A DNA stretch of 64,000 nt, from NCBI GenBank assembly GCA_914767715.1, contig OU612069.1, forward strand, positions 23,185,387 to 23,249,386, read 5' to 3'. The position numbers and the translations under genes were made by a program. This DNA is from Membranipora membranacea (taxonomy: Eukaryota; Bryozoa; Gymnolaemata; Cheilostomatida; Membraniporidae). Below are positions 35,201-45,709 of this stretch, piece by piece. Numbering within the stretch: position 1 is the first letter of the stretch; the number at the start of each line of letters is the position of its first letter. The notes under the pieces were generated by a model, which saw nothing but the letters and a program-made list of their open reading frames with translations, did no database searches and was not told the origin of the DNA.

Positions 35201-38200
35201 GCAATGGCACATCACGATTGAATATGCCACTGTACATACCATTCCGAAAAAAAACTGACAACAAAATTGAGTTTGAAACAAGGATAGTGGACTGTGCATT
35301 TTTTGCTCATGACAATGAGTAATGATCGAACAACTCGCACTATCGTCGGAGAAACTTCTTATCCCATGGTAACAACTGACATAGGATTTTGATGCAAATT
35401 TTCATTCACCAGTACTATGAATGGGTTTTAAACAGGAAGCAGCTCATAGCGGTAGATCTACGGTATCAGACATCAATCACTTACTCAAGGCTAGGCAGAC
35501 CAATGAGCTCAGAGTGTGAACTAGGATCTGAAGACAAAATATTTACCCTAACCGTACTAATTAACTACAATCGTACTCAGAGATTATGTGTGTTAGACAT
35601 ATCTCTGACATAACCACTGCGTAGGTGAAGAAGCCCTAGCCATAAAATTAGCTGCCGACTGTGATGGTCATCATTAATAATCTGGCCAGACTGCGATACG
35701 CCAAGATGTGATCGATTCAAGTTATCTTTCATGACTTCTTTGAGATACAAACAGTGCAAGATTGTCAGCAACATATCAATGTTCAAACAGTCAGCAACAC
35801 ATGAATAACTTACAGTATTTTCATAAGCATTTAGCGAAATAATATAATTATCACGCATGTGATCCCAGGGGGATTGAGCAGTTATTGGGTTAGAATTAAT
35901 CCCGTATGTAGACATCTATTTCTATATCCATGCCATCACAGTTGACTTTTGTAACGCAATTTTCTAATTTCCCTTGTACAGATTGTGGCTAATATCTGAC
36001 CAAAAGCCATCATAATTATGAATACACTACAAGCTTTGGTTATTTATAATTGCAACCAATTGACGATGGCAACAATCTTTTTAGGAAATTTTATACCCTA
36101 AACAAAATGAATACCAAGTAGCCGTTCCATGGGTTAGATGATATTAATTCATAGATTTTTAGGATGGTAGATCAAATTAATCTAACTGACATTTTCTACA
36201 AAACAACCTGCCATATGATGTCAGAGAAAAGGGCACTTTCTGACACTCTCAGATGAGGAATTGAGTAACTGACAGCTGAGAAGAAACATAAACTCATCCA
36301 TTGTAAGTTCAGCCTGATGCCTCATATTTAATTGACAGCTACAAGTAGCTGTTGTTGTTACTCTCTGTACCACCCTTGATCATTGTGATATGATAGCCTG
36401 TTAGACAATACAATACAAGATTTGGCAGCCTAAGTTTATTATTTGTGTCTAAGTGGCCAACTTATCAAATGTCATGTTTGCATCTGAGACCTCAATCCTG
36501 CGTTCAAGAGTTGAATCACCTACAGCAAACTGCTTAGATAGCTTAGGCCTACTACACAAGTGAATCAAACTAACTCTTTATATCAAATCTAGGGCCATCC
36601 AAACTGAGAGAAAAGCTTAGAAACTTGTTGTGCTGATTCTGCAGATACAAAGATCTAAATGAACCACGGTCACCTTAAAACATGTGTATAAGCTAGAATG
36701 CAACAACATGTTTTATGCATCCGACAGTCTGCGTATGATTTTGATAGCACTATTGTCTTTCATTATGGATAATAGCAGGCACCTCAGTTATTCAATACAG
36801 TTACACGGGACAGACTTCCTCCTGCATGTGCCAGCATAAAGTTATGTTAGGATCACGTTTCTGATTTTGAATACCAATGGTGACCAATGCTATCACTGTC
36901 AATATTCATGACCATTTGATACTGGGTCGAGCTTTTCGTACAAAGCATTTTAGATGCAAGCAATTTTTGTGGTGTGAAAATGGGGTTGGTCATAATTGCC
37001 ACAGTCTGAGACTCAACTTAGTCGTGCCATTTCTTTGTATAACATTATTCATCTTCAAATCAGTCTCACAAACTGGACAAAATCATACATACCTTAGCCT
37101 TAGAGCTACAGGAACAGACAAGGGCTAACCACCGAGGTAACTGTTTGTGGTACTTAGAGAGGAGCTGTGCTATAGTGTGACTTCTACCATCTGAATATGC
37201 ATTGTGTTCATCACCTGTAAAACAGTGACAGTGTGTTACACCTGATGTAAAAATTATCAACTAATCAATCGACTTGGTTGTGTCGATTGATCGATTGAAT
37301 TTATTGATCCTTTGTCCAGTTGATTTATTGGTCCATCAAGTGACCAGACTGATAAGTGCCTCATTCGATTGATAAGTTGCAGTGATTTATACCCTTTGCC
37401 TTCGAATAAACATTTAAAACCTACACCCTCATGTTTTGAGTACATTGTGTATCATACACTCATCTCACAATGAGTTCTCTGCAAGGGTTTGTGTTTTTTT
37501 GCACGAGGACATTCTGTGAGCAAAGAACAAAACCTCTCATGCTGATAATGGAGTGCTAGACTAAGACACAATTCACACCTTCCTATCTTATCATGGTATA
37601 GATAGAGGATTGTAATGTGTCTATGAGCGTGACGTACTTCTAGTCATAATATCCATCTGCACCCCACATAATGGTAATGTTATTTTCCTACTCTCATATT
37701 TACGAACTATTTCTGGTGAGAAACAGATGGGTCTCACAGACATAAAACAGGTATATACTGTATTTTGATATATTGTAGTTCCACGAACCAGTTTATAACT
37801 TGGTGAAGAGACGTACTATATCTAAAACATTAATGTGGATTATTTTTGGGAAGCACCCATTTTACCATATAACGGGCATGATAAACTGTTCCCAGTAACC
37901 AAATATGGGACCTGGGGAGACCCTGTTATGTCCTTACTTTCATCCAATCCGTCGACTAGCAGGTAAAGTATACCATCAGAGGCTCTGTACTGCAGTCCAT
38001 TTAGTGGGGCTATGATATGTGTTGTCATATACTCATCTGCGTCATGTATAGAGCTACAAACATTACGTAAGGCTGGGTAAAATATGGAAATGTCACCACA
38101 AAAACTCAATAATTATAATAATAGTGAGCCAGTCAAACTTTAACTAGACCGTCATGTCTCGGCAATATACTCGGCACTTTCCTGTGAGCGTCCTTGTCTG

Positions 38201-40126
38201 ATTTTCTGAGGATGTAAACCAGATAGAGTAAGTTATAAGTTTTACCGTAAAACTTAATCTGATGTATTCAGAGTTCAACTGTAGTTTAATCAATTAAAAT
38301 GTCTCTAATCCTGAAAATATCAATCAGAAGAAGATAATAAATTGAGGCATATTTTGGCATAGATCTAATAAATTGGTGAAATTGAAGTATATAACTCCTT
38401 GACCTAATGGCAGAAAGTTACATGCTACCTAAAGGTCACCAGCTGTTGAACCGCGGAATCTTCATTTGTGAGGCACCGAGAAAGTTAAATCCTCACCTCC
38501 AGTGTTGATTTGACCAAGATAAATACGCCCCAGCAGGGGTTATCTGCGAGTCATTTCAGGGAGCATTTTTAAGCCATGGAGATCAAGAACTCAGCATTCT
38601 ATCGCTTTGTGGTCCAGGCGTATGATACTAGGTGTAATATACCACTGCGAAATGACAGGTGCAGCAAAAATTTAAGCAATACCAAAAAGAATTGACCCAA
38701 AGATATCCACGACTTTATTACGCCGGCGACTAGTACAGGTACCTTATTCTGAAGACAGGACATACCAATGTCAATGTTTCTATCGCACGTTTCAAAAAAG
38801 ATTTTGTGCAAAGAAATTAGACTATATTACTACTAATATTACTCATTATCATGGTAAATAAAACTCACTTGGCACTTGATGGAGGTTTATGAGGTAGTAA
38901 CCTCTGATACGCCTCACCGATCACAGAGTGATTGATGAGTTGATTGGTGAGTGAGACTAGGTAATGAGTGAGTAGTAGTGACTCAGAATCAATCACTGAG
39001 CAGAAGTGATAGGCTAGCAATCGCTTACTCAACATAATCTGTAAAATAATACAAAAACGTAGGGAATTAATTCCATTCAAAACTGGTGTTGTGGAAATGG
39101 CATGAATCTCAGGTAAATACAGATGATTTATATTGGGCCTAGACATGTTTCTGTCGTTTGTTGGAGCTGCATAAAGCTACATCTCTTAGCCCTCTTGTGG
39201 AGTTAGGCTTATGATTCCATAGGAAGTTATGAAAGGAGGGAGTATGAAGTATGACACATTGGAGGAGCCACTAGGCCACGCAGGATGATCTGACATCCAA
39301 TTTTCCAGCAAACAAATCAGTTTGCCCTTATCAAAACATCCAAACACTTATAATATTCTGATACAGGAACCCATCATTCTTATAATAATTCATTTTTGAC
39401 AGTTTCTCAAGTGGTTATCATAATTAAGCCTGATTTCCAGTGCCTACAAAGAGGTATCAGCTGGAACCTAGATGCTAGATGCGGAGGTGCCCAGTCCAAT
39501 GGTGGTTATAAGTTTTGGTGAATGATAGAAAACATATTCATCAGCAGAGATCCCAGAATGCGTTTTGTCCAATCTCAGTGCATATCATTCAGTGAGGTTA
39601 ACAGTGGTATCAATTGGGAGGCTGATAGGATGTCAAATAGGCCTGTAGATGACATCATCGGCGTCTTTATTCAAGAAGACATGGATGAAAACAGTTCATA
39701 ATTTGAGTGAGGATGTTGCACCAGGATCTTTGTTCTAATCCATTCGCAATTTGTAGTGAAACAAAACCAAGATGCAAACAGAAATTGTAAAAAAATTGGC
39801 ACACTTACAGTATGACGTTATATATATTATGTATACTTTTATTGGTAACCAAAGTCATCTCATTAGAAATGTTTTGCACTCAGTCCAAGAAAAAAAATAG
39901 AAACAAAAAAAACATATCCAGGACAGTTATAGACTATTACCTGCAGTCGTTTAGCCTCGTTAGGCCAGACCAGCTGAGAGCAGAAGGCAGTTTTACCACA
40001 GCCGCTGTCACCCATCACTAGGGTACCACATGTGGCTGATGTGGGACGCTTATCCAGACAAGCTCTCAGCTTATCAAACGCCCAATCTCTACAGTAGTAA
40101 GGTTTCCCTCTCAGTCCTAACTCCAT
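20220..40126 (-). CDS. ANKRD50: ANKRD50 orthologue: STAND NTPase plus ankyrin-repeat protein, 27 exons, 1712 aa
   Basis: Exons (minus strand): 40126-39941, 39038-38869, 38053-37938, 37214-37093, 35073-34870, 33333-33109, 32479-32298, 31965-31822, 31095-30915, 30192-29743, 29337-29179, 28888-28827, 28554-28460, 27937-27822, 27315-27177, 26843-26734, 26355-26232, 25585-25358, 25037-24864, 24299-24078, 23638-23523, 23219-23010, 22674-22028, 21883-21733, 21461-21255, 21036-20860, 20441-20220. All borders are GT-AG and the phases agree, giving 5139 nt. The start [15 protein letters not shown] resembles the vertebrate ANKRD50 N terminus. The P-loop GDSGCGKT is at 39-46 and the Walker B-like LLVDGLDE at about 150-157. 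[22 protein letters not shown] and [11 protein letters not shown] are ANKRD50 signatures. Ankyrin repeats cover about 661-1200 and a Ser-rich tail follows. Vertebrate ANKRD50 works with SNX27-retromer in endosomal recycling. The same role here is inferred. TANC was considered, but no TPR follows the ankyrins. Confidence 0.93.
23523..29337 (-). other. ANKRD50 ankyrin-repeat exons 11-21
   Basis: Eleven small exons encode about 13-14 ankyrin repeats with recurring cores such as [20 protein letters not shown] and ADPNH/ADVN-type turns. Several exons are phase 1 at the conserved G of the G-xTPLH motif, a common ankyrin exon layout. The last repeat ([20 protein letters not shown]) closely resembles the final repeats of vertebrate ANKRD50. 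Confidence 0.9.
25739..25788. repeat. GGAGTTG hairpin element
   Basis: GGGAGTTGCCC...GGGACAACTCC forms a hairpin of about 48 bases in an ANKRD50 intron. Relatives lie at 4857-4894 and 45472-45510. Confidence 0.6.
29743..30192 (-). other. ANKRD50 exon 10: acidic, repeat-containing insert
   Basis: This 150-codon exon (residues 511-660) sits between the NTPase/winged region and the first ankyrin repeat. It is Ser/Asp/Glu-rich and has an internal repeat of about 15 residues: [39 protein letters not shown] recall no counterpart in vertebrate ANKRD50, where the ankyrins start soon after the NTPase module, so it may be lineage-specific. Confidence 0.7.
30519..30868. mobile_element. TTAA-flanked MITE with AGTGACAGTCCTA termini
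   Basis: TTAAAGTGACAGTCCTA at the left is mirrored by TAGGACTGTCACTTTAA at the right, about 350 bp apart, in an ANKRD50 intron. TTAA duplications with short TIRs fit a non-autonomous piggyBac- or Kolobok-type element. The interior has further hairpins (AACCAACCAGGTTGGTT) and no coding. Confidence 0.8.
31284..31350. repeat. 12-bp tandem repeat, about 5.5 copies
   Basis: Units of ATGGTGTGTCAC lie in an ANKRD50 intron, next to a short (TA)n run at 31258-31270. Confidence 0.9.
32767..32825. repeat. Perfect 59-bp hairpin with C8/G8 stem
   Basis: The arms are 28 bases each around a TAA loop: ATTAT, C8, TGACTTGTTTGTGAT, then the exact inverse. It lies in the ANKRD50 intron between exons 6 and 7, just 6 bases from the larger palindrome. 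Confidence 0.95.
32832..33060. repeat. Perfect 229-bp palindrome, 114-bp arms with 1-base spacer
   Basis: The left arm starts AAGTTTTAGGCTACCTGCAT and the right arm ends in its exact inverse. By direct comparison I found no mismatch over 114 bases. The centre is T at 32946 within ACAAATTTTGT. It lies 49 bp inside the intron from the exon 6 donor at 33109. Confidence 0.95.
33334..34869 (-). other. ANKRD50 intron 5, nothing recognised
   Basis: This is AT-rich intron sequence. A weak hairpin of the GGAGT family (GGGAGTCATTCCC...GACAACTCC near 34389) is the only structure seen. Confidence 0.5.
35074..37092 (-). other. ANKRD50 intron 4, nothing recognised
   Basis: The 2-kb intron has scattered short ORFs without family resemblance. 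Confidence 0.5.
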
Positions 40127-40166
40127 CCTGCTGGTGGGAATTATCCTAATGTGGTCCTACGGCAAA

Positions 40167-40940
40167 TCTGCAAATTAGGTATCATTGTGTTAATTCACAA
40201 GAAGGGATTTGGAGTAGTAATACCAAGAATGTTATCCTGGATATTTTCAATTTATCTCCTGGATAATTATTGTCCTAGATATTTTCAATTTGAAGATTAG
40301 GGAAAAATTGGTGATACCAAGTATGCAAACTGACCACAAAATTAGAAAGGCTTAGCTTAGTTCTCCCACTCTCCCCAAGATAAAAACTACCACAACTGGA
40401 AGATTGGACTGTGATGGTACTTTTTTACCAACATTCAGATGTTATCACAGTTGACTTATTTGATGAAAAATATAACATTCAGAATATGCAGGGGATTCTG
40501 GTGGTACAATTCGTATCGTGTAACAAAATGAGCAGCGGCCGCCCGCATGATCAGACGATTCACAGGTTTTGTAGGGCCTAGGAAGGACATCCCTTTCCTT
40601 TATCATGTAGCATCCCTACACTGCACCAATGCTTTGTCTCACATTGTGACAATCTAAATATTCAGTCTCTAAAACAAAAGAGTTCCTAAGGATATAAATG
40701 ATATAACACTAGAAGGTGATGGTACTTACCGATGCTCACCATTCAAATTCCGGCAGAGATATTGGGATGACCAACTAGAGCTCTTTATTCCATCTTAGGC
40801 AGACAATATCCACTGGTCTGTACGACTATTAATAGCCACAAACATCAACACTGAACTGACAGAGAAAATAAACCCAAGTGTGTTACAATAACAGCAGGCT
40901 TGTAGCGTGGGTGGGGTGTATCTCATGTTTAGTGAGTTAA
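40167..40940 (-). promoter_or_regulatory. Probable 5' UTR exon and promoter region of ANKRD50
   Basis: A good donor (CATCG|GTAAGTACC) ends a candidate non-coding exon at 40730. The coding exon could begin after ATTTGCAG, at 40167. An upstream ATG at the end of the candidate exon would read only a few codons to TAG, so it would be a short uORF. No TATA box is evident, as usual for a broadly expressed gene. Confidence 0.4.
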
Positions 40941-41653
40941 CTAATCCCCATCCCTCTGACAATTAGGATGAGCCAGTGATCTATCCTGTCAAAACAGCCA
41001 TATGTCTAATACAGTTGTCTGTTATAACTTAATCAGCTCTAAAAGTAGAGATCTGAGCATAAATAATGAGTTAAAAACTACAAACAAAGCTCACTCAAAA
41101 ATGCTATTAGCCTCGATTTTAATTATCAACATCTCCCTGAGTTGCCTAGATAGGTTTGCCCAACAACAAAGACAGATGAATCCACAAAACCAGGCCGCCC
41201 ACCCTTAATCTTTGTTAGTTTGGTGTTAAGAAAGCCTTCTATGTAAGCAAACTTTTGTAGATAAATTGATATAATTAGACATTGGCTAAAACACAATGCG
41301 TTACACTGCATAATCAAATATAAGCATCAACACTCTGTTGTACTTAGCGGGACCAAATAAAGAAAAACGCAGCCAAGAGTCAAACCTACTCTCAGTCTCA
41401 CCGCCTGCTGCTCGCTGCACATGCAGAGTTAAAATCTTGATCGATAACAATAACATTGGCTCAAGTGCACACAGCCACTTTAGAAACTAATTTCATCTTT
41501 GTGAAAGTTGAAAATTTTCTAAATCAATAACTTTGCAACGACCTTGTGTTGAGAGGGCTGCCATTATGCGACATCGAAATTAGCGCCGGTCTCTGAACAT
41601 CTAAGTATGGCAGAGAGTCCATCAGCAGTGCTTTAGACTTGCGATGATAAAAG

Positions 41654-41896
41654 GTGAAGAGACTGCTTCCACTGATGTGCTTTGTGTTGTATCTGCTAAG
41701 GGTTCAGACACAAGTCATCATGACCACCACAAATGATATAATAATGCCAACGCTGAGATATTATTATTTTGTGCAAGACCCACAGGATTTGTTTGACATG
41801 GAGTCTGACAGCTTAAAAACATTGATGGAGCTGATACAAGAGGAAAACCATAAAACCAGTTTTGCAACAGTTGAATTTTCACACCACACAGAGTGA
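41654..41896 (+). CDS. Small ORF with signal-peptide-like N terminus, uncertain
   Basis: Its 80 codons begin MKRLLPLMCFVLYLLRVQTQ, a plausible secretion signal, followed by an acidic stretch (DPQDLFDMESDS). I recognise no family, no introns are evident and there is one Cys. It could be a first exon, a decayed gene or chance. The 3' end falls inside a local duplication. Confidence 0.25.
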   Translation: MKRLLPLMCFVLYLLRVQTQVIMTTTNDIIMPTLRYYYFVQDPQDLFDMESDSLKTLMELIQEENHKTSFATVEFSHHTE

Positions 41897-42085
41897 TAAT
41901 GCCCAATTTTTATCACAAGGCAGACAAAATTGTGATATTTCTCAGAAGGGCAAACGCCACAAGTAGATGATACGATTTTGCAACAGATGAATTTTCACAC
42001 CACACAGTGCGATAAAGTCCATTTTATTGCATAAAGTCCATTTTATCGCAAGGCACAGACAAAATTATGATATTTCTCAGAAGGG
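41862..42085. repeat. Local tandem duplication of about 95-115 bp
   Basis: The block TTTTGCAACAG(T/A)TGAATTTTC through AAAATTNTGATATTTCTCAG occurs at about 41864-41948 and again at about 41975-42078. The second copy has an extra internal ATAAAGTCCATTTTAT repeat. Confidence 0.85.
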
Positions 42086-45000
42086 CATACACAAGCCGAC
42101 CATGTTGTACATGACGAATTTGACACAAGGATGCTATCATCTATCTAAATCAATAGAGCCAGTCAGTCAATGTCCTCACTTCCATGTCTGTTCCCAGACG
42201 ATAATACCAATATTAGTTACATCAAAAGATGAGCATCGTTATCAGCTCAGACATAAATCATGGGAACAGCTTCTCGACAGGTCACTGACTGGTCAACGAA
42301 TAAGGGTCCGGCCTGGAAATCTCATTCAATCTCTCATGTTTTATACTACAATGAATACTGACTACTGACACGATGAGAGAAGTTCATCCCCAATGAATCT
42401 TCGAGAGCTGAATGAACATAAATCTACTCTTGACATTAATCTGGGGGTTTAAATCTAGTGTGAGCAACAAAAAACTCTTTGAACATGATATAAACATGAG
42501 TAGGATTATCAGTAGGGTAAGCTAGTGATGGGGCTAGCCAGATATGAAATGGGTATAGGACTAGTCTAAGCCACCCCTCCCCCTCTCCAAACCAATTGGT
42601 CGAAGGATATAGGACTAAAGTATGTGTGAAAAAGTGCTTCAATAGAAGCAGGTGTAGGTCTGACTTTGGAGATTAGAGCACAGGCATACTTAGTCCAGCC
42701 CTATTTAAAAAATTCTGATATGCTTGAAAACATTGTTAGTTTGCAGATTTCCCAGGTAAAGTTTGGTTAATCGCTCTGTATCAAGAATGCTATAAGTGCA
42801 CAGGATAAGTTCAAATATGAAATAAACAAATCAGATCTGAATCCACATCACGGACAAATATAATCAAAGATCCCAGGAGAACACCCAAGGCCTGCAAATC
42901 TTACATAGGAACTTGCGCCTAAGTGTGAATGAAAAGCCAATTGGAGTCTCGTCACATTTTCTGACTTCTTTACTACAGCTTTTTGAGGGTCAATGTATAG
43001 AGCAATTATAGACAATACAATATGTAGAACCATAGACAAGGACCCCTGATGACTTCCTTGTTAAATTGCTGATTCAAGGCAAATTAGTGTATACAGGACA
43101 CTTGAATGAAACAATTCTGACGGTGTTGTCTGGTTTGCAATAAAGGTAGGCCCTATGCATGCATGTTGTCTTAGCTGCTCGGCCGCTCGGACGTTAGGGT
43201 ATTTGAAAGGTCAGTACCGGAAGTTGAAGAAACATGCATAGCTACGGAACTATTGTAAGAGGGCCACTAATGTCTGTCCACTTTGTGTGACAGCAATTAT
43301 TGGCCTTGAACATACACCTAACCGTTAAATCAGATATTATGTGAAAGGAGAAACAAACACAAGTAGAGACAACCGCTAGACGTTGGCGAAAATGAGCCTA
43401 AAGCCACAAATCTTACTATATGTTGCTGTCTCTTCATATCGCTATACTTCAGAACTGCTGCACAATCTAGTGCAATAAAAACACATAACAGGTATTGGGT
43501 CAAGTCGATGCACAAAGTTAATAACTCCCTGCAAAGTCAGGCGAGGAAGATTCTTCCATTTGCTTCATCTTTGGAGTACTAACCTAACATAAGCACAAAA
43601 TTACACTGAAACCACTTTGTAGGATATTGAGTGGAGGCTAAAGGTAAATTTCACAACAGAGCCTGATGTAGGACAATGTTGATGAGCTGGAAATGCTTAA
43701 TGCTAGACGAGTTGACATAATATATCCTCCACTTTCTCATAGCATCTAGCGATCAACCGACAAGTACCAAGTAAGTAAGTAACAAGGCACGTGCGCAGCA
43801 GCTCGATCAAGTAAGATAAGGAGCAGGGAATCGAGCGCATTGATACAAATGAAACGGAATGATGGAAGGGGAAACGGTGATATGGAGGGAATGTCACGAA
43901 TGATTTCTCCTCAATGCAAGTAAGTAAAGTAATTTATTAGGAAAGTAAAAACAGAAATGCATGAAAAAGGTTGGGTGCAGGATGAATTATACATCACCAC
44001 TTCCTACTCACTATTTAATGTAGAGAAGATTTTCTCTTGGTTGGCTAGTTAAAAACGATGACAGGAAAGAACAAGCGAAGTGATATCATCAATAAGTATT
44101 AATTATGCTTACAAACAATCATTCAATACAAAATAATATAATGCCAAGAAGAGTATCTATCCTTTCTCTCTGTCATTTTCAACCAATTTGAGGAACCTGA
44201 CAAAAACCTAACCTCATCTGAGTATAAAGCTTCTACTCACTCACCTGTCAGTTTGTTGTATGGTAGCAAGTAGTGATCTATCAGAGTCTTTTGTGAGTGA
44301 ACTGACAACAACTGACAAAGATTTTGACAGCGGTGTTAGTTAGGGAACCTGCTTTCTCTTTTCTTATTGGAAAATTACATGGCTCATCTTCTGAAAACTA
44401 GAGGGACATTTGCATCTCTACCTCAAAATATTCTTTATCAAGTTTAGGATTTTGTGTTATGTTGCATTCATATGACCTTGAGAATAAAAAATGAGGAGAC
44501 AACTCACTAGAAGCACTGTTTATGACATATAGATCAGGGAGTTTGGGACCTCCCTGTGTAGATGTAACTCCAAACTAAATAGTGTGTCAAAGGCGCACCA
44601 TGGGATATTTAGAGCCCGACTATAGAAGCGCCCGAGCACTCTTATGAAGACACCTCCATTGTTGACGAGTTCAAAATTCTCAAATCAGCACATCCGTCTT
44701 TTGAACAAAGTTAAACGAAAAAAGAATGAATTGGTCATTATTCTGTTTTCTCGGAATTTGCCTTCTGTGCTGCACTTTCATGCTTATAATAATGTTTGGC
44801 CACTTTTGATGTCTATTTTGTGAGGGTGAAGAGATTCTTTTTTCACAGAGATCCAGATTCATGTCTTGGCAAACACAAGAGCAAGAGAGAAAGAGTAAGT
44901 ATTCATAAGTCGTAATCTCATTTATTCAATATCATAAAAATAATAATTTCATAGACGATATAATATCAAAAAATATTTATGGCTTGTATGTCTTTAAATA

Positions 45001-45471
45001 CACAATATGGCAGTGTTAGTCAGGTAGGTTAGAAGACTTTAGATGGAGGCCTGTTGTAATAAAACAGAACATGAGGTAAATTTTAAGACCCTGTAAGAAG
45101 CACATGAAAATTGATGTCCAGCCTTGGACCAAAATTATGTTCTTCAATCAATAGCTTGAAGGCAATGTATGCGTAGAGATTTTAGGAAAATGAAAAGATT
45201 GAAATCCTATCATATAACTAATTGCACAATACTGTTTTGCATCATTTCGATTCAAGTACAAAATTAAAATCAAATTCCAATTTCTAATTCGTTGAAGGTT
45301 AAATGAGCGTTAGATTGAAAGTAGAAGTGTGGCAAAAATGTCATGGCAAAGTCTGATTGATCAACAACAACTACAACAAAGAGTCAAACATTAAATCAAC
45401 ATAATATGGAAGCATATATAAATGGAAATTAGAAAGGAATGTTACCTCTGAGACATTCACCGCTAATAATC

Positions 45472-45510
45472 GGAGTTGTCTAATAATAACTTTCTGAGAA
45501 GACAACTCCC
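45472..45510. repeat. GGAGTTGTC hairpin element
   Basis: GGAGTTGTCT...AGACAACTCC forms a hairpin of about 39 bases and belongs to the same small family as 4857-4894 and 25739-25788. Confidence 0.7.
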
Positions 45511-45709
45511 CAAAAATTAAATGCCAGGAATTCATTAAACGAGGTTATGAGCTACGTATATACAATGACATGTAAATTTATGATATATATGATTTGACAC
45601 TTAAAAAGGTGGGCAGATTGCATGTCAGGAGCCACAGCTCTTTCTTACGAACACATACAGCATTAATGTTCCACGCAGTCTTTTATACTGGCCAGTTTCT
45701 CTGCTGATA

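Larger units (their letters stand above)
40941..45709. other. Intergenic region between ANKRD50 and the FAM43-like gene
   Basis: No confident gene is seen. It contains a small ORF with a signal-peptide-like start (41654-41896), a tandem duplication (about 41862-42085), an ORF of 113 codons overlapping it (42027-42368) and a GGGAGTTTGGGAC repeat at 44527. The FAM43-like 3' UTR probably lies at its right edge, where AATAAAA-like motifs occur. Confidence 0.5.

Noticed and set aside
37840-38109. Extension of ANKRD50 exon 3 upstream as [11 protein letters not shown]
   Set aside because: Using the earlier acceptor (ACCCAG) puts a TAA in frame after exon 2. The TTTGTAG acceptor at 38054-38055 keeps the frame.
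20220-40126. TANC1/TANC2 as identity of the large ankyrin gene
   Set aside because: The NTPase and ankyrin order is similar, but the MFTGFRK/ILHRLD region and the last ankyrin repeat match ANKRD50 more closely, and no TPR block follows the ankyrins.
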